A DNA stretch of 46,346 nucleotides. Origin: an archaeon (GTDB taxonomy: Archaea; Thermoproteota; Nitrososphaeria; Conexivisphaerales; DTJL01). The translations under genes were made by a program, and so were the position numbers. The notes below the pieces were generated by a model. That model made no database searches. It was not told the DNA's origin and worked only from the letters and a program-made list of their open reading frames with translations. Location of the stretch: contig JAKAPW010000003.1 of the NCBI GenBank assembly GCA_021811935.1, forward strand, positions 1-46,346. The letters are read 5' to 3'. This document shows, piece by piece, positions 8,125 through 17,587 of the stretch; position 1 is the first letter of the stretch, and each line of letters starts with the position of its first letter.

Positions 8125-9812
8125 TAGGTGCTGTAGTAGTGGACTAGCTTCCTGACCACGTCGATGCCCGCTATGACCCCGAGCAGGTGCTCCTCGGGGT
8201 CGACCACCAGTATGTGGTCCTTCCCCAGGCGCGTGGTCAGGTCCACCACCTTGGCCAGGTGGGTGTCGGGCGGCACCTTCGCCGGCTCCTCCATGAACAG
8301 GGCGGCCACCTTGATCGCCATGTGCCTCTTCGAAGCCCTGCTTATGTCCTCCAGCCTGACCAGCCCGATGGGCCTGTTGGCCGGATCGACCACCGGGAGG
8401 ACCCTGTAGGACACGGCCTCGAACTTCTTCAGCACGTCGGCCACGGTCTCCTCGCTCCCGACGGTCACGGGGCCCTTGGTCATGACATCGGAGGCGTGGA
8501 GCTCCGCGAGCACCCCCGGGGAGGCCCTGGAGATCCTCGAATAGATTCTCTCCAGCGCCAGCTCCTCCTCCTTGACCTTGCTGTACGGCTGGATGGGGAA
8601 GAGCGACTGGTTGCCCGAGACGAAGTAGCTGAGCACGGACGAGATGACGGCCGGGACTATCGCGGCGGGCCCCAGCGTCTCGGCCACGAACGCGACCGGG
8701 GTGAGCAGCAGCTTGTGGGTCCCCCCCAGCATCCCGGCTATGCCGACTATCACATAGAGCGGGTTTATGGCGTGGAAGACTGCGACGGAGAAGACGGAGC
8801 CGAGCAGCGCCCCCTCCAGGGCGGAAGGTATGAAGAGGCCGCCCGTCCCGCCGAAGGTGAGCGTGACCACGGAGGTCAGGAGCCTGAGAAGCAGCAGGGC
8901 GGCAATCCCCATCAGCGCGTAGCCCAGGCCGTCGGAGACCAGCCCGGACACTATGCCGTAGCCTATCCCGAGCGCGTCGGGGTCGACGTACCCTATGCCT
9001 CCGAGCGCCAGCCCTCCCGCCAGCAGCAGGAGGCCGGCCCCGCCCCTTGCGGACAGCCGCTTCGCCAGCCCGTCGGCCAGGTTGTACGAGCTGACGAACA
9101 GGTGGGCGTACAGGCCGCAGACCAGCCCCAGCAGGGCGGTGGGGATTATGTCGGCCATGCCGAAGGCGACTCCCTTCAGGGAGACGCCGAAGATGTCCTG
9201 GGGGCCGAGCAGCGTCACGGTGACCAGATACGACACCACCGAGGCGATGGCCACCTCCACGTACGCCTCCTTGGCCACGTCCCTCTTGTAGGGCATCTCC
9301 ATCGAGTAGAGCATGGCCGTCAGCGGGGCCTTGAATATGGAAGCCATCCCGGCCGCCACGCCCGCCAGGAAGGCCTTCTTCCGCTTCTCCACAGGGAACT
9401 TGAAGAAGCCGGCCATGGCGGAGCCGAGCCCCCCTCCTATGGCAAGGCCCGCCCCCTCCAGCCCAGCGGCCCCGCCCAGCCCAATGGTGAAGAGCGTCGA
9501 GAAGGGCCGGACGATCGTGTCCATGCGGTCCACCTGCCCGTCCCTCAGGTGGTACGCCTCCAGCACGGCGTGCCCGCCGCTCCCCGTGGCCCTGGTCTTC
9601 GAAAAGGACAGGATGAGCACCGAAGAGAAGGTCAGGCCCAGCATGGTGAAGACGAATATCAGCTTCCTGTTCTCGAGCATGACGGGGAGGATGGCACCCC
9701 ACAGGTAGTCGAAGGCCAGGCTGAAGAGGCTGGTGCACAGCCCTATGGCCAGCCCCGCCCCCGCCACTATCAGGATGTATTCCAGGTCACCCAGCCTCTT
9801 GGTCCGGGCCAC
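8121..9812 (-). CDS. ClC-family chloride channel/transporter with C-terminal CBS pair
   Basis: GSGGHAVLEAYH, GLEGAGLAIGGGLGS, GGTGGLFIPSALEGALLG, then CBS-like ASDVMTKGPVTVGSEETVADVLKKF...VVDPEEHLLGVI. Internal GTG start preferred. Confidence 0.88.
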   Translation of the reverse strand: MARTKRLGDLEYILIVAGAGLAIGLCTSLFSLAFDYLWGAILPVMLENRKLIFVFTMLGLTFSSVLILSFSKTRATGSGGHAVLEAYHLRDGQVDRMDTIVRPFSTLFTIGLGGAAGLEGAGLAIGGGLGSAMAGFFKFPVEKRKKAFLAGVAAGMASIFKAPLTAMLYSMEMPYKRDVAKEAYVEVAIASVVSYLVTVTLLGPQDIFGVSLKGVAFGMADIIPTALLGLVCGLYAHLFVSSYNLADGLAKRLSARGGAGLLLLAGGLALGGIGYVDPDALGIGYGIVSGLVSDGLGYALMGIAALLLLRLLTSVVTLTFGGTGGLFIPSALEGALLGSVFSVAVFHAINPLYVIVGIAGMLGGTHKLLLTPVAFVAETLGPAAIVPAVISSVLSYFVSGNQSLFPIQPYSKVKEEELALERIYSRISRASPGVLAELHASDVMTKGPVTVGSEETVADVLKKFEAVSYRVLPVVDPANRPIGLVRLEDISRASKRHMAIKVAALFMEEPAKVPPDTHLAKVVDLTTRLGKDHILVVDPEEHLLGVIAGIDVVRKLVHYYSTY

Positions 9813-9874
9813 TTCGATCCCTTTTGCCCGGGCCGGCCGATGAACTATTAAATCTTGCACGCGCGGGACAGCGG

Positions 9875-11185
9875 GTGTCGACATTGGCCCAGGAGACAGC
9901 GCAGAAGAGACACACGAGCGCCAACTGGCTCCTGACGCTGATACCGTTCAACGCGGCGGCGGCGGCCATCGCCGCGTTCGTCCCCCTGCAGATCTGGGCC
10001 CTGGGGCACCACAACGTCATACTGGTCGGTCTGGCAGCCGTGGTGGGCAACCTGGCCCTGGTCCCCGCCCCGCTGGTGTGGGGGAAGGTCTGCGACAGGA
10101 CGGGGGCGAGGAAGAAGATAGTGGTGGCGGGGTGCGTCCTGCTGCTGGCCGCCAGCGCCGGCATGCTCCTGTATGACAACGTCGCGGGTATCATGGTCTT
10201 CTATGCCCTGGCCGCGCACGCGGGCGGCATGCTGGCGCCGTCCGTCAGCCTGCTGCTGATGGAGAGCCTGCCCAAGGACGACTGGGACAGCGGCTACACG
10301 TCTTCCACCTTCTACTCGTACATCGGCCAGATAGTCGGGGTGGCGCTGGGTGTGGTCTGGGTCGTCTTCCTCCCCCTGGGGACCTTCGCGACGGCCTGCT
10401 CGGCCTTCGCCGCCGCGGCCGTGGCGCTCGCCTTGATCCTGGTGAGGGACCCGGAGGTGACGATAGAGAGGAGGTCTGTGATAATGCACCCGCACGGGTT
10501 CCTCGCCCGCCTCGGCCAGGTACCCCTCGTCTTCATCAGGATTCCCCGGCCGTCCGACTTCGACATGATGTGGAGGGCGGCCAAGAAGAGCCTCACCAGG
10601 GAGTTGCCCGTCATATTCATAGCGTCCCTGCTCTTCTCCGCCTCGGCCAACATCTTCTTCACTTCGTACATGCCGTTCGTAAAGAGCAACGGACTGAGCG
10701 ACGCGTCAGCGATCTTCCTGAGCGTCTTCATCACCGTGGCGAACGCTGTCGCCTCCATGCTGCTGATCAAGCGACTGAAGGGGAAGGTATCCAACTCGGC
10801 GGCGAGCCGCGCCCTGTCGTTGAGGGCCCTCGCCATGCTCGGCGCCTCCTTCTTCGCGGTCTTCCTGAGCGGCCCCGACACCTTCTACGGCAGCCTGCTC
10901 GTCTACGGCGTCCTGGGGACGGCTTATGTCTTCATAAACGTCAACATGAACATGCTGCTCTTCAAGGCCCTCCCTCCGGGGCGGCAGGGCGGCGTGCTCG
11001 GGGTGTTCAGCACGCTCAACGGCGCCGCCCTCCTCATAGGGTCCCTCGCGTCGGGGTACGTGTCATACTATCTCGGATATTCGATAACCTTTTTCGTGGG
11101 CGGCGTCCTGGTGCTGCTGTCCGCGGTGACGCTGGCCGCCCACTACGGAGGGCTGGGGGAGCTTTCGGATGTCACCGAGTGGTGA
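9875..11185 (+). CDS. MFS transporter
   Basis: 12 TM-like segments; VWGKVCDRTGARKKIVVAG MFS loop. GTG start ~25 nt after TATA-like CTATTAAATC. Confidence 0.82.
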   Translation: MSTLAQETAQKRHTSANWLLTLIPFNAAAAAIAAFVPLQIWALGHHNVILVGLAAVVGNLALVPAPLVWGKVCDRTGARKKIVVAGCVLLLAASAGMLLYDNVAGIMVFYALAAHAGGMLAPSVSLLLMESLPKDDWDSGYTSSTFYSYIGQIVGVALGVVWVVFLPLGTFATACSAFAAAAVALALILVRDPEVTIERRSVIMHPHGFLARLGQVPLVFIRIPRPSDFDMMWRAAKKSLTRELPVIFIASLLFSASANIFFTSYMPFVKSNGLSDASAIFLSVFITVANAVASMLLIKRLKGKVSNSAASRALSLRALAMLGASFFAVFLSGPDTFYGSLLVYGVLGTAYVFINVNMNMLLFKALPPGRQGGVLGVFSTLNGAALLIGSLASGYVSYYLGYSITFFVGGVLVLLSAVTLAAHYGGLGELSDVTEW

Positions 11186-11999
11186 CGGGAGGCCGGCGGG
11201 CGTCCGGCCGGCGAAGAGGGAGGACAGGGAGGAGTTGATGCACTTCGTTTCGCGCACATGGGAGTGGGGGGACTACGTCCCCTCGGTCTGGGACGAGTGG
11301 CTCGGGGACGCCTCGGGGCGCATGTTCGTGGCCGAGGTCGACGGCAGGCCGGTAGGGATGAACCACCTCCGCTACCTGGAGGAGGGGGTCGGGTGGCTGG
11401 AGGGCGTGAGGGTCCACCCCGACTACAGGGGGAGGGGGCTGGCCACCGAGCTCGGGAAGCGGGCCATCGAGCATGCGAAGGGGCTTGGGGCGGACAGGTT
11501 CAGGCTGATCACTTCAGCTTCCAACCTCAGCGCGCAGAAACAGATAGCGAGGCTGGGCCTCTCCAGGAAGCTTTCGTTCGGCATCTTCGAGGCGAAGGGG
11601 GGCTCCGCATCGGTGGCGTGCGAGCCCGCCGTGGGCGGGGTCCCCGACCTGCGGAGCTCCCACCTGGGCGGGTTCTTCGCGGACAGGTGGGCGCTCAGGT
11701 CAGTGCGAGAATATGGGGTGGCGAAGCTGAGGCGGGAGGGAAGGCTCTTCGCCGCCAGGAGGGACGGAAGCGAGGCCTTCGCGGTGGCAGACGCGGCCTC
11801 CTTCGGCGGCGAGAGGTTCGGCCAGGTGTCGCTCCTCTGCGGGGAGCCCGACCTCGCGGCCGACTTGGCCGCCTCGCTGGCGGCCAGATTCTCCGGGCAC
11901 TGCTACGCCTTCTGCTCGCTCGGCTCCGGGTCGGCGGAGCTCCTGCCGGCGAAAGGCTTCGGGGAGCCAGACGAGATGCTGCTGTACGGGGCGCCGTAG
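11169..11999 (+). CDS. GNAT-family N-acetyltransferase
   Basis: GVGWLEGVRVHPDYRGRGLATELGKRAIEHAKGLGADRFRLITSASN (acetyl-CoA binding R/QxxGxG/A). Confidence 0.85.
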   Translation: MSPSGDGRPAGVRPAKREDREELMHFVSRTWEWGDYVPSVWDEWLGDASGRMFVAEVDGRPVGMNHLRYLEEGVGWLEGVRVHPDYRGRGLATELGKRAIEHAKGLGADRFRLITSASNLSAQKQIARLGLSRKLSFGIFEAKGGSASVACEPAVGGVPDLRSSHLGGFFADRWALRSVREYGVAKLRREGRLFAARRDGSEAFAVADAASFGGERFGQVSLLCGEPDLAADLAASLAARFSGHCYAFCSLGSGSAELLPAKGFGEPDEMLLYGAP

Positions 12000-12031
12000 C
12001 ACGATATCTTTTTACGCAACTGAAGGGTGAA

Positions 12032-12817
12032 ATGCGAGCCATGGGTCATGGGGCGGTGGCGGTGGACAGGGAGGAGCCCATAGCGGTCATAAGGATGAAC
12101 AGGCCCGAGGCACGCAACGCGCTCGACGCCAGGATGGCAGGAGAGCTGGTCGAGGCCTTGGACGAGCTGGAGCGGGACGACGCCATAAGGTGCGTGGTGG
12201 TGACGGGAGACGGGAAGGCCTTTTCGGCGGGGGCTGACATAAGGGAGATGTCTGGGCTGGGCTCGGTCGACCTCGTCAGGTCCGACCCCTTCTCCGGGCT
12301 GTGGAACAGGCTAGGGTCGTACACGAAGCCCATAGTGGCCGCCCTCCACGGCCATGTCCTCGGAGGGGGCCTCGAGCTGGCGATGAACTGCGACCTGCTG
12401 GTTGCCTCCGACGACGCAAGGCTCGGCCTCCCCGAGATAAACATAGGGATAATCCCGGGCGGCGGAGGGACGCAGAGGCTCACCAAGGCCGTCGGCAAGC
12501 ACAGGGCGATGGAGATGGTCCTCACCGGCCGCACGATCGACGCCGGGGAGGCGCTGGCGCTGGGGCTGTTGAACAGGGTGGTGAAGGGGGACTCCTGCCT
12601 GGAGGAGGCCAAGGCACTGGCCAGGGAGATAGCGTCGAAGTCCCCCCTGGCCCTCCGGCTGGCGAAGGAGTCGGTGAACAGGTCGTTCGAGGTGCCCCTC
12701 CATGAAGGCATCGATTTCGAACGCAAGAACTTCTTCCTCCTCTTCTCCTCCAGGGACAAGGACGAAGGCATGCGCGCCTTCCTGGAGAAGAGGAAGCCGA
12801 CCTTCACCGGCCGGTGA
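12032..12817 (+). CDS. Enoyl-CoA hydratase/isomerase (crotonase) family protein
   Basis: IRMNRPEARNALDARM, AFSAGADIREM, AALHGHVLGGGLELAMNCDLLVASDDARLGLPEINIGIIPGGGGTQRL. Confidence 0.9.
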   Translation: MRAMGHGAVAVDREEPIAVIRMNRPEARNALDARMAGELVEALDELERDDAIRCVVVTGDGKAFSAGADIREMSGLGSVDLVRSDPFSGLWNRLGSYTKPIVAALHGHVLGGGLELAMNCDLLVASDDARLGLPEINIGIIPGGGGTQRLTKAVGKHRAMEMVLTGRTIDAGEALALGLLNRVVKGDSCLEEAKALAREIASKSPLALRLAKESVNRSFEVPLHEGIDFERKNFFLLFSSRDKDEGMRAFLEKRKPTFTGR

Positions 12818-12855
12818 TCCGGCTCGCCTTGCGGCACCCGCCAGGGGATGGGCGC

Positions 12856-14709
12856 ATGAGCCGGTACATGCCTCTGAGCGAAAGGGGACGGCTGACCGCC
12901 CTGGCCGTCAAGCTGGCCGCCAGCGTGGCGGGGGTGGGGATGGCCGTCTTCGCCTCTGCCTACCTGCTGGCCGAGGTCAGGTACGTCTCCCTCAGGGGCG
13001 CCTTTTCGTACGTCGACATGATACTCATGGTGACCGCGGTCTCCGTCCTCTTCTCGGGCATAACGCTGACCGCGCTGCTCCCCGAGTCCCTCCGGAGGCG
13101 GCTCTGGAGGCCATGGAGGCGGCCGCAGACGGAGCCGGTCTACGGGCTGGGGACTGTGCTGGCCGTGGGGGTGGGCTCCACGCTCGGCTCCCCCCTGTTC
13201 GTGCTGATCCCCGAGAACATGATACGGTACTCCCTGCTCTCCGTGGGGTCGCTGCTGCTGGCGGCCGGCATAACCTTCCTGGTGGCCAAGCTCTATTCCG
13301 ACATGTACGCGGCGGCCAGGGGCATGGGGCGGGACGCGGTCGGCGGCGCCGCCTTCCCCAGGATAGCGTGGGGGTCCAAGAGCCTGCGATATTTCGTGGC
13401 CAGGGTCACCAAGTGGCTGGCCAACACCGCCCTGGCCGCCTACTCCGCCATCATCTTCGTCATCTTCGACGTGCAGGAGCTCACCCCCATCCTCTCCGAC
13501 GTGGGCCTGACCGGCCGTGCGGCGGACGCCCTGGTCCTGGCCATAGCGGCCCTCTTCGTGGGCTGGTTCGCCCTCAACACCATCTTCGAGAAGAGGTTCC
13601 TTCGCCTGATAGGAAGGATACAGATAGTGCTGACCTCCGTGATGATAGTGATCCTGGTATACCAGAGCTATGCGCTGGGCGGGACGAGCGGCTGGGACCT
13701 GTCCGGCCTGCTGCGCCAGACCTTCACCGGGGACTGGCCGCTCGCGCTGGCCGTCAACACGGCATACATCTACCTGCTCTTCTTCGGCTTCGAAGAGGTG
13801 CAGTCCCTGGACAGGGAGGCGCGGCCGGAGTCGACGCTGCCCGTGCTCTCCTGGTTCGGCGTCAGGCGGACGGTGAACAAGAGCTCCTACTTCAGGACGG
13901 CAATGATAGGGAGCGTTCTGGTGGCGCTCGTGGTGAACATAACCTACGCCCTGGCTGTCTTCGCCTCACACCCGAACGCGCAGGCGGTGCTGTCCTCCAC
14001 CATACCCGCCCTGTACCTGACCCGGACCTTCCTGGGGGCACAGCAGGAGCTGCTGATGTCCGTCGCCTTCCTCATAGCGTCGTTCACCACCTTCGTCCCC
14101 GCGTTCATGGCCGCGTCCAGGCACCTCGGCTCGCTGGGGGAGGACGGATTCATGCCCCAGACGGTGTCCGAGATGGCATGGCTCTTCACGGTGATATTCG
14201 TGCTGCTGCTCGCCGTGATCAACAGGGACCTGCTGATCAACATAACGGACTTCATGGTGCTGGTCAGCCTCGGGTTCACGGTCATGGCCGCGGTCTGGCT
14301 CAGGAAGCCGAAGCTCCTCCCCGTCCAGTGGGCGGACGTGATGCCGCTGGGGACCGCGACCATATGCTTCGTCGTCGGGGGGATGATGTACCTGATCAGC
14401 CCGCTGGTGGCCGTGCTCGGGGCCGTGTCCCTGGCCGTGGTCTACCTGATATACGACGTGATGGAGCTGGGGGCCCTGGGCAACCAGGTCTTCCTGCTGG
14501 TCTTCGACGCTGTGAGCTTCCTGTCGCTCGCTTCCCTTTCATCGCCGTCCAGGGACCAGGAGTACGTCCTCCCCCTGGCCCAGATAACGTGGCAGACGGC
14601 GGACAACGCGCTCGTGGTCGGCCTCGCCCTGGCGTCCGTCCTCCTCCTGCTCAACGTCCTCGTGGACGTGAAGGTGCTGCACAGGACGCCCATCTCCCGG
14701 CGCCCCTAG
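12856..14709 (+). CDS. APC-superfamily amino-acid permease-like protein
   Basis: Polytopic; GLGTVLAVGVGSTLGSPLFVLIPENM, FFGFEEVQSLDREARPESTLP, FVPAFMAASRHLGSLGEDGFMP as in APC permeases. Confidence 0.75.
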   Translation: MSRYMPLSERGRLTALAVKLAASVAGVGMAVFASAYLLAEVRYVSLRGAFSYVDMILMVTAVSVLFSGITLTALLPESLRRRLWRPWRRPQTEPVYGLGTVLAVGVGSTLGSPLFVLIPENMIRYSLLSVGSLLLAAGITFLVAKLYSDMYAAARGMGRDAVGGAAFPRIAWGSKSLRYFVARVTKWLANTALAAYSAIIFVIFDVQELTPILSDVGLTGRAADALVLAIAALFVGWFALNTIFEKRFLRLIGRIQIVLTSVMIVILVYQSYALGGTSGWDLSGLLRQTFTGDWPLALAVNTAYIYLLFFGFEEVQSLDREARPESTLPVLSWFGVRRTVNKSSYFRTAMIGSVLVALVVNITYALAVFASHPNAQAVLSSTIPALYLTRTFLGAQQELLMSVAFLIASFTTFVPAFMAASRHLGSLGEDGFMPQTVSEMAWLFTVIFVLLLAVINRDLLINITDFMVLVSLGFTVMAAVWLRKPKLLPVQWADVMPLGTATICFVVGGMMYLISPLVAVLGAVSLAVVYLIYDVMELGALGNQVFLLVFDAVSFLSLASLSSPSRDQEYVLPLAQITWQTADNALVVGLALASVLLLLNVLVDVKVLHRTPISRRP

Positions 14710-15956
14710 GCCAGCTCCTTTGCCAGGGACGCGAGCGGCAGCAGCGCCTCCGTCTTGTCCTTCAGCGCCTTCACTATGACCTTCCCCTCGGAAAGCTCCC
14801 TCGGGGCGACTATGACTGCCCTGTCGAAGCCCTGCTTTGAAGCCATTTCCAGCTGCTTCGAAAGGCTCCTCCTCTGCAGGTCGACCATCACACGCACCCC
14901 CGCCCGCCTGAGGTCGGACGATATGCGCAGCGCCTCCCCGGCCGTCTCCCCGGTGAAGGCCACGTACGTCCTTCCGTCCCGCGCCGCCTGACTCCGCCGC
15001 GAAGAGAGCATCAGCCTCTCCACCCCGCCCGCCACCCCCGTCGCCGACAGGTCCTTCCGCCCGAATATCCCCGGGAGCAGGTCGTACCTCCCGCCCCCCG
15101 CTATCGAGCCGACTCCTTCCCCCCTGACGTCGCATGCCTCGAAGACCACCGAGGTGTAGTAGTCTATGCCGCGCACCACGCTCATGCAGAGGCCGAACTT
15201 CGCGCGCGTCCCCCTGAGCATCGACGAAATCTGGGCCAGGCCCTCCGCGCTCTCCAGGCCCTGCTCGGCCAGCAGCGAGCAGACGCCGTCCGGGCTCCCC
15301 TCGGTCCGTCCGAATCCGAGCAGACGCCGCACTTCGTCCTCCCGGAACCCCTTCGACGCGTATTCCGCGACTATCTCTTCCTCCGTCTTCTTGTCCACCT
15401 TGTCCAGGGCCCTCATCAACTCCGTCCCCTGGTCCCCCGACCTGCCGAGCTTCTTGGCTATGAACTCCTCGACGACGCGCCTGTCCCCCACCTTCACCAG
15501 GTGCTGGTCGAAGCCCGCGCGCCCGAGCAGGTTGCTCGTGAAGTCCACCAGCTCCGCGTCCGCTTCCGGGTTGGGCGAACCGTAGGATTCCAGGTCCCAT
15601 TGGTAGAACCACCTGTAGCGCCCGCGTTGGGGCTCGTCGTACCTGAAGACGCCCCCGAAGCATGCGAGCTTGATGGGGAGGCTCGCCCCCCTGTCCGCGC
15701 AGGCGAACCTGGTCATCCCGACCGTCAGGTCGAACCGGAGGCCCAGCTCCCGGCCCGCCTTGTCCTTGAAGAAGTATATTTCGTCCTTTATCCCCGGGCC
15801 GCTCTTCGCCTCCAGCGTCTCCAGCGGCTCCATGGGCGACGGCTCCATCAGGCGGAAGGAATAGAGCCCCGCCAGTTCGGTGAAGGTCTGCCTGATCTGC
15901 TCGAAGTGCTCCGTTTCGTCGGGCCCCAGGTCCCTCATGCCGCGGACGGCGCTCAT
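14706..15956 (-). CDS. hisS: Histidyl-tRNA synthetase
   Basis: MSAVRGMRDLGPDE, LGLRFDLTVGMTRF (motif 2 region), YRWFYQWDLESYG, GGRYDLLPGIFGRKDLSATGVAGGVERL, anticodon-binding C-terminal domain. Confidence 0.92.
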   Translation of the reverse strand: MSAVRGMRDLGPDETEHFEQIRQTFTELAGLYSFRLMEPSPMEPLETLEAKSGPGIKDEIYFFKDKAGRELGLRFDLTVGMTRFACADRGASLPIKLACFGGVFRYDEPQRGRYRWFYQWDLESYGSPNPEADAELVDFTSNLLGRAGFDQHLVKVGDRRVVEEFIAKKLGRSGDQGTELMRALDKVDKKTEEEIVAEYASKGFREDEVRRLLGFGRTEGSPDGVCSLLAEQGLESAEGLAQISSMLRGTRAKFGLCMSVVRGIDYYTSVVFEACDVRGEGVGSIAGGGRYDLLPGIFGRKDLSATGVAGGVERLMLSSRRSQAARDGRTYVAFTGETAGEALRISSDLRRAGVRVMVDLQRRSLSKQLEMASKQGFDRAVIVAPRELSEGKVIVKALKDKTEALLPLASLAKELA

Positions 15957-16924
15957 GCGCGCTCCGCCTTCCGTCCGAAGACGCCGAGCTCGGCAAGCAG
16001 GGCAGTCAGCTGTATCTCCGGGTGCGCCCCCTGTATGAGCCTGTAGTCGTACTCGGCCATCACCTTCGCGAGCTCGGCCTGGTCCACGCCCTTCGCCTCC
16101 GAGGCGTCCTCGTTGATGTATTTGAGCAGGTCGGTCTCGGAGACGCCGTACACGAACAGCAGCTCGGCCAGCATCTCCCTCGCCTTCTGGAAGTCCCCCC
16201 TGACCGCGTGCTGCACCATCTCCTTCACACTGCCCCTCTTGGCTGAGACGAATATCCTCTTGACGTTCTGCTCGTCGACGGGCCCTATGGAGGCGGCGGC
16301 CTGGAGCTGGTTGAGCGCCTGCCTCAGGTCCCCGCCCGACAGCTCGTATACGAGGGCCAGCGCCCCTTCGGTGTATCTGGTCTTCTCCTTCCTGCAAACG
16401 CTTCCGAGGTGGTTCACGACGTCCTCCTTTGAAAACCGTGAAAACCGGAATATCGCGCACCTGCTCTGTATCGGCTCTATTATGCTGCTGGCATAGTTGG
16501 CCGTCAGTATGAACCTGGTGCCGGCGGAGAACTCCTCCATTATCCTCCTGAGGGCGGTCTGGGCGTCGTGCGTCATGTTGTCCGCTTCGTCCAGGAGGAC
16601 CACCCTGAACGGGACCTCCACCCTCCTGTCCGTGTGGCTGGCGAAGACCTTGATCCTCTGCCTTATCGTGTCTATCCCCCTTTCGTCCGAGGCGTTCAGC
16701 TCGAGAGAGAAGTCCCTCCAGTACTGCCCCAGTATCTCGGCGGTCACGGCGGAGGCCATCGTGGTCTTCCCCGAGCCCGGCGGCCCGGTGAAGAGAAGGT
16801 GGGGCATGTCCTGGGGCTTCTTGAGCAGCGCGGAGAGCCTGGAGACGGCGTCCGCCTGGTTGACCATCTCGGAGAGCTTCGCCGGCCTGTACTTTTCGAC
16901 CCACATCAGGGCTTCTGGGGGCAT
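15953..16924 (-). CDS. rfcS: Replication factor C small subunit
   Basis: WVEKYRPAKLSEMVNQ, FTGPPGSGKTTMA, LNASDERGIDTIR, VVLLDEADNMTHDAQTALRRIMEE, SRC. Minus-strand TATA at 16951-16960. Confidence 0.93.
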   Translation of the reverse strand: MPPEALMWVEKYRPAKLSEMVNQADAVSRLSALLKKPQDMPHLLFTGPPGSGKTTMASAVTAEILGQYWRDFSLELNASDERGIDTIRQRIKVFASHTDRRVEVPFRVVLLDEADNMTHDAQTALRRIMEEFSAGTRFILTANYASSIIEPIQSRCAIFRFSRFSKEDVVNHLGSVCRKEKTRYTEGALALVYELSGGDLRQALNQLQAAASIGPVDEQNVKRIFVSAKRGSVKEMVQHAVRGDFQKAREMLAELLFVYGVSETDLLKYINEDASEAKGVDQAELAKVMAEYDYRLIQGAHPEIQLTALLAELGVFGRKAERA

Positions 16925-16950
16925 CCGACGTTCAACCAAAATTCCCGAGG

Positions 16951-16960
16951 GATATAAAAC
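16951..16960 (-). promoter_or_regulatory. TATA box for rfcS
   Basis: GTTTTATATC on the minus strand, ~27 nt before ATG at 16924. Confidence 0.5.
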
Positions 16961-17037
16961 ATGCTCGCCCGTGGGCTTTCCGCGTCCTTTTGGTAAGGAT
17001 TAATTAACCCGGCCCCTTAAGTGGGAAACCAAACAAC

Positions 17038-17586
17038 ATGACCAAGGAAACGCTGGACTTGTTCAGGACATACCTGAAGAGCAGGGAAGCTTCTTTCCTG
17101 ATGGGTCCGGTGAAGATAGTGGCGAAGGCCCACATCCCGGAGGCCAGGCTGACCACGTTCAACGTCCCGGAGATGAAGGAGGGTTCGTCAGTCGAAGTCC
17201 CCCGGTGGGTCGCGGAGACGCTCGAGGAGAACGGCCTGGCGTCCAGGGAGGAGGAGAGCGTCGAGACGGAGCTGAACAGGGCGCTGCAGAGGGAGAAGCT
17301 CCAGGGGCCGACGCAGCTCTCCCAGGTGAAGGGGGACCTCTACCTGCGACTGAAGAGGTACCTGGTGATGCTGAGGAAGAGGGGGAAGGAGGACCAGCAC
17401 TACCAGAAGGTCTTCGCGTCCGCGAACAGCCTGATGACCCTCCGGCTCGGGAAGATGGTGGCGCTGGTCGGGCTGACTTCGCAGCCGGAGCCGCATTCCC
17501 TGCTCTCGCCGGAGGAGCTGACCCTGTTTCGCGAGATAAAGGACATCGTCCTCCTGTGGCGCAGCATGACGCTGGGCGGCGAATGA
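17038..17586 (+). CDS. GINS complex subunit (Gins51/Sld5-like)
   Basis: VEVPRWVAETLEENGLAS ... YLRLKRYLVMLRKRGKED...LRLGKMVALVGL matches the archaeal GINS helical core; directly precedes mcm. Confidence 0.75.
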   Translation: MTKETLDLFRTYLKSREASFLMGPVKIVAKAHIPEARLTTFNVPEMKEGSSVEVPRWVAETLEENGLASREEESVETELNRALQREKLQGPTQLSQVKGDLYLRLKRYLVMLRKRGKEDQHYQKVFASANSLMTLRLGKMVALVGLTSQPEPHSLLSPEELTLFREIKDIVLLWRSMTLGGE

Positions 17587-17587
17587 C

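Noticed and set aside
8187-9851. 554-aa plus-strand ORF antisense to the ClC gene
   Set aside because: His/Gly/Arg-rich shadow translation with no family resemblance.
12702-14840. 712-aa plus-strand ORF overlapping the APC permease in another frame
   Set aside because: Compositionally biased and motif-free; the 12856-14709 frame has clear transmembrane and APC motifs.
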